From the NCBI GenBank assembly GCA_944325475.1, contig CALVAF010000081.1:1-5552 (forward strand): a stretch of DNA of 5,552 nucleotides, given 5' to 3'. The DNA is from an uncultured Helicobacter sp. (GTDB lineage: Bacteria > Campylobacterota > Campylobacteria > Campylobacterales > Helicobacteraceae). The notes beneath the pieces are model-generated. The model made no database searches, was not told the DNA's origin, and saw only the letters and a list, made by a program, of their open reading frames with translations. Made by a program: the position numbers and the translations under genes. This document shows, in pieces, positions 1 to 4,495 of the stretch (positions are counted from its first letter, which is position 1; each line of letters starts with the position of its first letter).

Positions 1-119
1 AATAGTAAATCATAAAATTCTCTGCTGCATTCTTTAATATAAAAATAGCGGAATTTAGATTGGATTCCTTCCAAATAACTGCAGGGTTTTGGGCTTTGGA
101 TAATTTCAAAAACTTCCAT
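1..119 (-). CDS. bpt: Aspartate/glutamate leucyltransferase, N-terminal fragment (cut by window edge)
   Basis: Only the first 39 codons are present; the gene continues past position 1. The family (formerly annotated as arginyl-tRNA-protein transferase, Ate) moves leucine from Leu-tRNA to proteins with N-terminal Asp or Glu in the cytoplasm, marking them for ClpS/ClpAP-type degradation. The visible support is the ATE N-terminal domain pattern: PCSYL at residues 12-16, then a basic/aromatic stretch FRYFYIKEC (23-31), then a Tyr-Asp-Leu-Leu segment (36-39) just before where the family's GWRRFG-like motif would follow. The ATG shares its A with the mltC stop (TGATG), and there is only a weak GAAG just upstream, so translation probably depends on ribosomes finishing mltC. 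The call rests on a short fragment recognised by motif from memory; the rest of the gene would settle it. Confidence 0.75.
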   Translation of the reverse strand, partial: MEVFEIIQSPKPCSYLEGIQSKFRYFYIKECSREFYDLL

Positions 120-1426
120 CACTTCACACTAAGCAAAGGTAGAGAGGAATCTACATTTCCAGCAGCGGTTTGAAACTCTTTCTTTGCATTGGTAACCTTA
201 AGTAAATAATTACGTGCTTCCTCATATTTTAAAGAAGTCCTAAGCTTACGATACACTTCTGCTGAAGTCATGGAATTAATCACATCAACTGCTTTTTTTC
301 TATCCTTATGGAATACCGAAAGCACATTTCCACTTCCTGTATTATAAGCTGCAATCACACAATATTCATGAGAAAGGCTATTTTTAATCCCCTTTAAATA
401 ACGCGTAAAAAGAATATCCAAATAAGTCAAACCATATTGGATATTAATCTTAGGAGTAAAAAGCATTTCTTTAGTTGGGATTCCATCTTTATTATTTAAT
501 GCCTTATAAACATCACGTCCCGCACTTGTAGGGACAACCTGCATAAGCCCATAAGCTGGGATATGGCTGACTGCATAGGGATTAAAACTACTTTCTGTCT
601 TAATAATTGCAAAAATCAAAGTCTGATCTATGCCATATTCTTTAGCATACAATGCCACATACTCACCATATTTATGCTCGCTTTGAATCTCCCTATCTGC
701 CACCATATTAAACTGCACATAATAAACTTTTTTTTTCTCACCACCTTCCTCTATCTCTCTTGTCTTCAAATCATTTTCAATCAAATAAGTGGCATAGCGA
801 TTTGCCCTCCATGGATACAAAACCACTTGCCCTTCATTATCTTTAACCAAATTTGCCAAGTAAGGTGTGCCAAAATACTCCACTTCTTTATCCGAGTATA
901 AATCCACTTTTTCTGGGTCATCTGGAGTGAGTAAAGTCGCTACAATCGCCTTATGTAAGGCTTCTTTTGGATTTTTTGTATCCAAAGTCGAAACTAAAAT
1001 CACCCCTTTAGCAAAATTGACTTCTGCACGCGAAAGATAAGAATCAGTGTATTTTACATACACTTCTTGAGAAGCAGTTTGAGCGTCATTTTTACCCCAT
1101 TTTTGAACCACTTTTTGGGTAAGCTGTGCAACGATTTTTTTGAAATTTACTTGGAGATTTTTAATAATATTTTCTAGCTGCTCTGAATTTAAAACTTCTT
1201 CTAAAACAGCATTAAGCGCCGTGTCTAAAGTTGGGGTAGTTTCCGTTTTTGCAGCTTGTTTTGCGCCCTGAAAAGTCGTATCTAAAGCTTGACTTACAAT
1301 CTCCTTTGTAACTTGCTCTTTAGATAACTTTTGAGGATTATAAATCAAATCTCGATAACCCAATAAACAACCCCCCAAAAAAAGCCCTACAAAAATTAAC
1401 AAAATAACAAATTTCAGAGATTTCAA
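119..1426 (-). CDS. mltC: Membrane-bound lytic murein transglycosylase C (lipoprotein)
   Basis: 435 residues. It cleaves the MurNAc-GlcNAc bond of peptidoglycan, leaving 1,6-anhydroMurNAc ends, and acts in the periplasm anchored to a membrane. Residues 1-20 are a lipoprotein signal with lipobox LGGC (lipidated Cys20). An MltC-type N-terminal domain follows: VKYTDSYLSRAEVNF (124-138), LLTPDDPEKVDLYSD (165-179) and a conserved FNMVAD (239-244). The family 23 catalytic domain covers about 250-415, with the catalytic Glu278 in TESSFNPYAVS, then GLMQVVPT (293-300) and AAYNTGSGNV (359-368). It is about 75 residues longer than E. coli MltC because of a helical Gln/Thr/Lys-rich stretch at about 30-115. 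The start is TTG; it is the only start codon giving a complete signal peptide, since an in-frame stop lies 13 codons upstream. It overlaps the small ORF upstream by four bases (TTGA) and bpt downstream by one. Confidence 0.93.
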   Translation of the reverse strand: MKSLKFVILLIFVGLFLGGCLLGYRDLIYNPQKLSKEQVTKEIVSQALDTTFQGAKQAAKTETTPTLDTALNAVLEEVLNSEQLENIIKNLQVNFKKIVAQLTQKVVQKWGKNDAQTASQEVYVKYTDSYLSRAEVNFAKGVILVSTLDTKNPKEALHKAIVATLLTPDDPEKVDLYSDKEVEYFGTPYLANLVKDNEGQVVLYPWRANRYATYLIENDLKTREIEEGGEKKKVYYVQFNMVADREIQSEHKYGEYVALYAKEYGIDQTLIFAIIKTESSFNPYAVSHIPAYGLMQVVPTSAGRDVYKALNNKDGIPTKEMLFTPKINIQYGLTYLDILFTRYLKGIKNSLSHEYCVIAAYNTGSGNVLSVFHKDRKKAVDVINSMTSAEVYRKLRTSLKYEEARNYLLKVTNAKKEFQTAAGNVDSSLPLLSVK

Positions 1427-1650
1427 GGAGCCAATATTCCTTCTTTGATATGTGTTTTAGAAGTCAAAATATCTGCTTCTAAAGCTGCTATATTTTTTTT
1501 TAAAATGGTAATATTCTCGCTTTTTATTATATTATTAGGGGTTTTATTCTTTAAGTTTATTATTTTTTTAATGCTTGCATAGCAAACAAATTTACATTTC
1601 CCAAACACAAGCACCAAAACCATATTATTACCAAAATATAACTGCAACAC
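1423..1650 (-). CDS. Small hypothetical ORF upstream of mltC (doubtful)
   Basis: Up to 75 codons from GTG at 1650; I do not recognise the product. TTG at 1647 has better spacing (6 nt) from the AAGGA in the leader. The C-terminal half (about 45-75) is Lys/Glu-rich and likely helical (KKNIAALEADILTSKTHIKE), ending ILAP; the N-terminal part is hydrophobic without a convincing signal peptide in this frame. Its stop overlaps the mltC start as TTGA, the sort of overlap seen in coupled genes, and it fills the leader between a likely promoter and mltC. Against it: no family match, non-ATG start, very AT-rich. An ATG two bases upstream (1652) opens another frame with a more signal-like N-terminus that stops at 1560, so the true product may come from two frames joined at an A7 tract, or this may be a decayed gene. 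Confidence 0.35.
   Translation of the reverse strand: MLQLYFGNNMVLVLVFGKCKFVCYASIKKIINLKNKTPNNIIKSENITILKKNIAALEADILTSKTHIKEGILAP
1438..1442 (-). promoter_or_regulatory. Ribosome binding site for mltC
   Basis: AAGGA lies 11 nt before the TTG start, longer than the usual 5-9 nt. It is the only Shine-Dalgarno-like sequence near the start and sits inside the last codons of the preceding small ORF. Together with the non-ATG start this suggests a low translation rate, or a rate that depends on ribosomes arriving from upstream. Confidence 0.5.
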
Positions 1651-1652
1651 AT
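1560..1652 (-). other. Alternative 30-codon frame with signal-like N-terminus, ending at an A7 tract
   Basis: The only ATG after the leader Shine-Dalgarno (at 1652) gives a strongly hydrophobic 30-residue peptide, beginning MCCSYILVIIWFWCLCLG and ending NLFAMQALKK, that looks like a signal or membrane segment, though it lacks an N-terminal positive charge. It stops two codons after entering a run of seven A (1563-1569). Adding one A, or a -1 ribosomal slip there, joins it to the frame of the 75-codon ORF and gives one 76-residue protein: hydrophobic N-terminus plus charged helical tail. The spacing from AAGGA to this ATG is very short (about 1 nt), which weakens the case. Confidence 0.3.
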
Positions 1653-1670
1653 TTCCTTAAATAAGAAATT

Positions 1671-1708
1671 AAAAAGCAATAAAGCTACATAAGGCTTCTT
1701 TACTTTTT
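1671..1708 (-). repeat. Imperfect inverted repeat in the mltC leader
   Basis: On the minus strand a 15-nt arm (AAAAAGTAAAGAAGC, 1708-1694) pairs with GCTTTATTGCTTTTT (1685-1671) around an 8-nt loop, with one mismatch and two G-U pairs. It begins almost exactly where a transcript from the -10 at 1716-1721 would start, so it would form a hairpin at the mRNA 5' end, about 12 nt before the leader AAGGA. Such a hairpin could protect the message from decay or, with its U-rich 3' arm, act as an attenuator; the sequence does not decide between these. Confidence 0.5.
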
Positions 1709-1715
1709 AAAAACT

Positions 1716-1721
1716 ACTATA
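1716..1721 (-). promoter_or_regulatory. Likely sigma-70-type -10 box for the small ORF-mltC-bpt unit
   Basis: TATAGT preceded by GG, downstream of an AT-rich stretch with T-runs (ATTTTTG, AAGTTTTGG) and no clear -35 box. This is the usual pattern of Helicobacter and Campylobacter vegetative promoters, which rely on an extended -10 and periodic upstream A/T tracts. It would place the transcript start near 1709, giving a leader of about 57 nt. It is the best match in the 264-bp gap between efp and the mltC unit. Confidence 0.5.
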
Positions 1722-1783
1722 CCCAAAACTTAACAAAAATTAATTAACTTAAACAATTTCCAACAATTATTTTTATACCACCC

Positions 1784-1816
1784 AAAAAAGCTTCCAAAAA
1801 GAATCATCAAAGCTTC
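1784..1816 (-). terminator. Weak hairpin terminator candidate after efp
   Basis: Two copies of the self-complementary AAGCTT (1810-1815 and 1788-1793) can pair into a 6-bp stem, extended by G-U pairs, around a 16-nt loop. A T-run follows (1789-1784, minus strand). The stem has only two G-C pairs, so termination would be weak. Its position, after efp and the short ORF and before the next promoter, is what one expects for the end of the ppi-fba-efp operon. Confidence 0.35.
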
Positions 1817-1836
1817 AATAATCGCTTCATATTCCG

Positions 1837-1890
1837 CTAAACATTGACAAAACCAGCTCTGATTCTTCGCAAATCTTCCTTAAGCGTCAT
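1837..1890 (-). pseudogene. 17-codon ORF just after efp, possible remnant of a decayed gene
   Basis: ATG at 1890 lies 24 nt after the efp stop and has a good Shine-Dalgarno (AAGGGG, 6 nt spacing), but the frame closes after MTLKEDLRRIRAGFVNV. Immediately downstream the other two frames also read like protein: one gives KICEESELVLSMFSGI (overlapping the same DNA), the next EYEAIIEALMILFGSFF. A gene that starts well and then continues in pieces across all three frames is what frameshift decay leaves behind. The alternative is a genuine small peptide or chance in AT-rich DNA. I do not recognise a family. In H. pylori efp is followed by a sialic/pseudaminic-acid synthase-type gene (HP0178), which this does not resemble. 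Confidence 0.3.
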
Positions 1891-1914
1891 CAAAAGCCCC
1901 TTATATTAAAAATT

Positions 1915-2478
1915 TTATTTAACTTTATCTAAATATTCGCCCGTTTCAGTATTCACACGAATCATATCACCATCTAGCACATGATAGGGCACTTGCACCA
2001 CCACACCTGTCTCTAAGATAGCTGACTTTTTGCTTGCACTCGTTGTATCACCCTTAAAGTTTGGCGGCGTTTCAGTAACTTTTAACTCCACAACTTGTGG
2101 CACATCAACAGAAATTGCCTTGCCATTATGAAACAAAATGCTAACCACCAAGGATTCAACCATCCATTTTGCCGCATCGCCAACTTGATCCTCACTAAGT
2201 CCGATTTGCTCGTAAGTCTCATTATCCATAAATTGGAAAAAATCCCCATCATGGTATAAAAACTGCATAGATTTTTCTTGTAAATTTGGATCTTCGCATT
2301 TATCGCCTGCATGAAAAGTTTTCTCTAGCACTTTCCCATCCAAAAAAGACTTTATTTTCACACGCACAAATGCCGCACCCTTGCCCGGTTTCACATGCTG
2401 GTATTCTGTGATTCTATAAGGAACACCCTCTAACTCGATTTTCAAACCTTTTTTCAAATCTCCCATTGAATAAGCCAT
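1915..2478 (-). CDS. efp: Translation elongation factor P
   Basis: 187 residues, the normal family length. EF-P binds the ribosome between the P and E sites and helps peptide bond formation when ribosomes stall at consecutive prolines. The KOW-like domain I (about 1-65) carries the loop HVKPGKGAAF with Lys33 at its tip, the position modified by lysylation in E. coli-type EF-Ps. Domain II spans about 66-128. Domain III (about 130-187) has ELKVTETPPNFKGDT and the EF-P signature around 151-182 (ILETGVVVQVP, GDMIRVNTETGEY). The Lys at the loop tip argues against the Arg-rhamnosylated type; no modification enzyme is in the window. The ATG is preceded by AAAAGGA in the 14-bp gap after fba, and the N-terminus MAYSMGDLKKGLKIE fits the family, so the start is secure. 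Last clear gene of the operon. Confidence 0.98.
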   Translation of the reverse strand: MAYSMGDLKKGLKIELEGVPYRITEYQHVKPGKGAAFVRVKIKSFLDGKVLEKTFHAGDKCEDPNLQEKSMQFLYHDGDFFQFMDNETYEQIGLSEDQVGDAAKWMVESLVVSILFHNGKAISVDVPQVVELKVTETPPNFKGDTTSASKKSAILETGVVVQVPYHVLDGDMIRVNTETGEYLDKVK

Positions 2479-2492
2479 TTTTTTCCTTTTGA

Positions 2493-3416
2493 TTAAATTT
2501 TATTAGAACTTCCCAAAATGTCCATTCTCTCGGCGATAACTTTTACCATAGCCTCTTTAGCGGGGGTGAAAAACTTACGCAAATCAAATTGCGTTTTATC
2601 TTCATTTGCCACGCGTCTAACTTCTGCCATAAAAGCGATTCGTAAATCTGTATCAGTATTGACTTTATTAATTCCACCTTTTATTGCTTCTTTTAAGAAA
2701 TCAAAAGGCACACCTTTACTGCCTTTTAAATCCCCACCCGTTCTTAAAAAACTCTCTCTTACATAATCTGGAATTGCACTAGCCCCATGAAGCACAAGCG
2801 GAATCTTTGTCCTAGCCTTCACTTCCTGCAATCGTTTAAAATCAAGTTTTGGCTCACCTTTAAACTTAAAAGCACCATGGCTTGTGCCAATGGCTGGAGC
2901 CAAAAAATCCACCTTTGATTCTTTAACAAACTCTTCAGCCTCTTGAGGATTTACTAAACAAGCTTCTTTTTCATCAACAGAAATATTATCCTCAATCCCC
3001 ATTAGCCTCCCAAGCTCCGCTTCCACGCTCACACCAGCGATATGGGCGACTTCCACTACTTTTTTAGTCTCGGCTAGATTTTCACTAAAAGGGTGATGAC
3101 TAGCATCAATCATCACTGAAGTAAAACCGGCTCTGATAGCCTTCACACAGGATTCAAAACTTGTCCCATGATCCAAATGCAATGCCACTGGAATATGCGG
3201 ATAGCGACTAGAGAGAATCTTTACCATTCCCACTGCCATATCAATCCCCATATATTTGATAGCACCCTCACTAGCTTGGACTATAATAGGGGAGTTTTTG
3301 AGGTTTGCTGCTTCAAATATTGCACTTAACATTTCATAATTCACAAAATTAAATGCCCCAACACCATAATTGTCTTGATTAGCTTTTTGCAAAATTGTAT
3401 TCCCACAAACTAGCAT
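2493..3416 (-). CDS. fba: Class II fructose-1,6-bisphosphate aldolase
   Basis: 307 residues, the same length as H. pylori FbaA (HP0176) as I recall it. This zinc enzyme reversibly splits fructose-1,6-bisphosphate into dihydroxyacetone phosphate and glyceraldehyde-3-phosphate in the cytoplasm; in Helicobacter it is likely important for gluconeogenesis. Visible features: catalytic Asp82 and zinc ligand His83 in ALHLDHG; Glu134 in VEAELG; zinc ligands His180 (GTSHGAFKFKG) and His210 (LVLHGASAIP); phosphate-binding NTDTDLR (253-259). All match known H. pylori active-site numbering. The long loop 135-156 containing MGIEDNISVDEK is typical of this subgroup. The ATG has AAGGGA 4 nt upstream, partly overlapping the stop of the PPIase gene, with only 8 bp between the genes, so the two are cotranscribed and probably coupled. 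Confidence 0.98.
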   Translation of the reverse strand: MLVCGNTILQKANQDNYGVGAFNFVNYEMLSAIFEAANLKNSPIIVQASEGAIKYMGIDMAVGMVKILSSRYPHIPVALHLDHGTSFESCVKAIRAGFTSVMIDASHHPFSENLAETKKVVEVAHIAGVSVEAELGRLMGIEDNISVDEKEACLVNPQEAEEFVKESKVDFLAPAIGTSHGAFKFKGEPKLDFKRLQEVKARTKIPLVLHGASAIPDYVRESFLRTGGDLKGSKGVPFDFLKEAIKGGINKVNTDTDLRIAFMAEVRRVANEDKTQFDLRKFFTPAKEAMVKVIAERMDILGSSNKI

Positions 3417-3424
3417 AGAATCCC

Positions 3425-4240
3425 TTATTTAGTAATTTCTACTTTTGCTTTAGCGCGCAAATCCTGACCTTCTTTCCTCATACTTTCTTGAAATTTTGTC
3501 AATCTTAGATTCTGTTCAATCTGCCCTCTGACATCTTTTAACGCCAAAGTAGTCGTTGGACGTTTGTCTTCAAGATAAATCACATGATAACCAAATTGCG
3601 TTTTTACTGGAGTTTGAGTGAATTTGCCTTTATCAAGCTTAAAGGCCACATCAGCAAATTCTGGAACGACTTGCCCTTTAGCAATCCAACCAATCTCACC
3701 ACCATTTTGTGCGCTTCCATCTTTAGATTTTGCCTTAGCTAACTCTTCAAACTTGCTTATTACATTTTTACCTGCTTTTTTAAGGTCAGAAATAATACTC
3801 TTAGCATCCGCTTCGCTACTGACTAAGATATGCTTAACTTTAGCCGTCTCAGGTTGAACAAATCTTGTTTTATTATCATTATAAAATTTTTCAATTTCAG
3901 AATTAGAAACTTTGACTTTTTCCATTTCTTGACGCATCCAAACCTCTAACATCAAGTCTTCTTTGACATTTTCCAACGCATTTTGGAATTCTTTTGATTT
4001 TTCAACGCCTTCCTTTTTAGCTTGTGCTATCAAAAGCTTTCTTTCGATGGCTTGATTGATGATTTGATCTTTTGCATCTTGCGGTAATTGCGCAAAAGAA
4101 ACTCCCGGCATTGCCCTCATAAGTGCCGCAATGTCTTTTTCTGTAATTGTGCTACCATTAACTTTTGCAAAAGTTTCTGCAAAACCCACATTCTGTAACA
4201 AAGAAAATGCCACGACTGAACTTAAAAATATTTTTTTCAT
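3425..4240 (-). CDS. peb4: Secreted peptidyl-prolyl cis-trans isomerase/chaperone, parvulin type (Peb4/CBF2, HP0175 family)
   Basis: 271 residues, near the 273 of Campylobacter Peb4. Residues 1-21 are a Sec signal peptide (MKKIFLSSVVAFSLLQ) likely cut after GFA. A SurA-like helical chaperone region (about 22-128) follows, then a parvulin domain (about 133-226): VKHILVSSEADA, GGEIGWIAKGQVVPEFADVAF and QFGYHVIYLEDKRP. A C-terminal helix (about 235-265) completes the SurA/Peb4-type fold. The family isomerises Xaa-Pro bonds and escorts outer-membrane proteins across the periplasm; the Campylobacter and H. pylori members are also known as secreted or surface antigens. AAGGG sits 7 nt before the ATG. 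It is the first gene of the operon, with fba and efp behind it and its own promoter in front. Membership is secure; the symbol is by analogy with Campylobacter. Confidence 0.95.
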   Translation of the reverse strand: MKKIFLSSVVAFSLLQNVGFAETFAKVNGSTITEKDIAALMRAMPGVSFAQLPQDAKDQIINQAIERKLLIAQAKKEGVEKSKEFQNALENVKEDLMLEVWMRQEMEKVKVSNSEIEKFYNDNKTRFVQPETAKVKHILVSSEADAKSIISDLKKAGKNVISKFEELAKAKSKDGSAQNGGEIGWIAKGQVVPEFADVAFKLDKGKFTQTPVKTQFGYHVIYLEDKRPTTTLALKDVRGQIEQNLRLTKFQESMRKEGQDLRAKAKVEITK

Positions 4241-4272
4241 AATTTAGCCCTTATGTTAAGAAATTTTTCAAA

Positions 4273-4278
4273 ATTCTA
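4273..4278 (-). promoter_or_regulatory. Likely promoter -10 box for the ppi-fba-efp operon
   Basis: TAGAAT about 32 nt before the PPIase ATG, preceded by alternating A/T runs (AAATTTAAAAAAAATTAAG) and no recognisable -35, as usual for Campylobacterota vegetative promoters. It predicts a transcript start near 4266 and a short leader of about 26 nt carrying AAGGG. A second TAGAAT at 4360-4365 could be a further promoter, with weaker surroundings. Confidence 0.5.
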
Positions 4279-4379
4279 CTTAATTTTTTTTAAATTTTTA
4301 ATTAACTTCACCATATTTACACTAAAGAAGCAATAATGTCTATTCTTTATCTTTTAAAGATTCTAATTCCAAAAATCAC

Positions 4380-4434
4380 AAAGAATATTGTTATAAGAAG
4401 ATAAGAAGATAACTTTCTTATAACAATATTCTTT
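4380..4434. repeat. Perfect 20-bp inverted repeat with 15-nt spacer
   Basis: The left arm 4380-4399 (AAAGAATATTG...ATAAGAA) is the exact reverse complement of 4415-4434. The spacer 4400-4414 extends an 8-bp direct repeat: ATAAGAAG occurs at 4393-4400 and 4401-4408 and begins again at 4409. In either RNA strand this gives a 20-bp stem, extendable by a G-U pair, with very low GC. It lies between the receptor gene's terminator and the PPIase promoter, about 110 bp upstream of the predicted start. On the minus strand it is followed by GTGATTTTT, so it may be a backup terminator or 3' mRNA stabiliser. A protein-binding site or a small mobile-element remnant are alternatives. Confidence 0.9.
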
Positions 4435-4436
4435 AT

Positions 4437-4477
4437 AAAGAAACTAGGCGATTGTGCTAACTACCCAATCAGCCTAG
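4437..4477 (-). terminator. Rho-independent terminator of the TonB-dependent receptor gene
   Basis: Eighteen bases after the receptor stop, CTAGGC-T-GATTG (4477-4466) pairs with CAATC-GCCTAG (4454-4444). The stem is 11 bp with one bulged base around an 11-nt loop and is followed by TTTCTTT. The stem is GC-richer than anything nearby and the T-rich tail is on the minus strand, so it fits termination of the receptor transcript. It isolates the receptor gene from the PPIase operon. Confidence 0.75.
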
Positions 4478-4495
4478 AATCATAGTCTTAAGCTT

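Noticed and set aside
563..901. 112-codon plus-strand ORF
   Set aside because: Lies entirely antisense to the conserved mltC coding region; its protein is low-complexity, hydrophobic and Cys/His/Ile-rich with no family features, and there is no Shine-Dalgarno support.
2082..2312. 76-codon minus-strand ORF
   Set aside because: It is another frame of efp, whose own frame is conserved throughout.
2518..2766. 82-codon plus-strand ORF
   Set aside because: Antisense to the conserved C-terminal part of fba; the Ser/Leu/Lys-rich translation is typical of a shadow frame.
3618..3857. 79-codon plus-strand ORF
   Set aside because: Antisense to the parvulin domain of the PPIase gene and without recognisable features.
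4349..4361. Short palindrome ATCTTTTAAAGAT as an operator
   Set aside because: A 13-bp A/T-dominated palindrome is easily expected by chance here and matches no binding site I can name with confidence.
4393..4412. ATAAGAAG tandem repeat as a CRISPR or microsatellite
   Set aside because: Only about two and a half copies with no spacers; it is best treated as part of the inverted repeat and its loop.
4241..4495. Small RNA gene in the receptor-PPIase gap
   Set aside because: The hairpins and possible promoters could form one, but no known RNA family is recognisable and the order of promoter and terminator elements is explained by the flanking genes.
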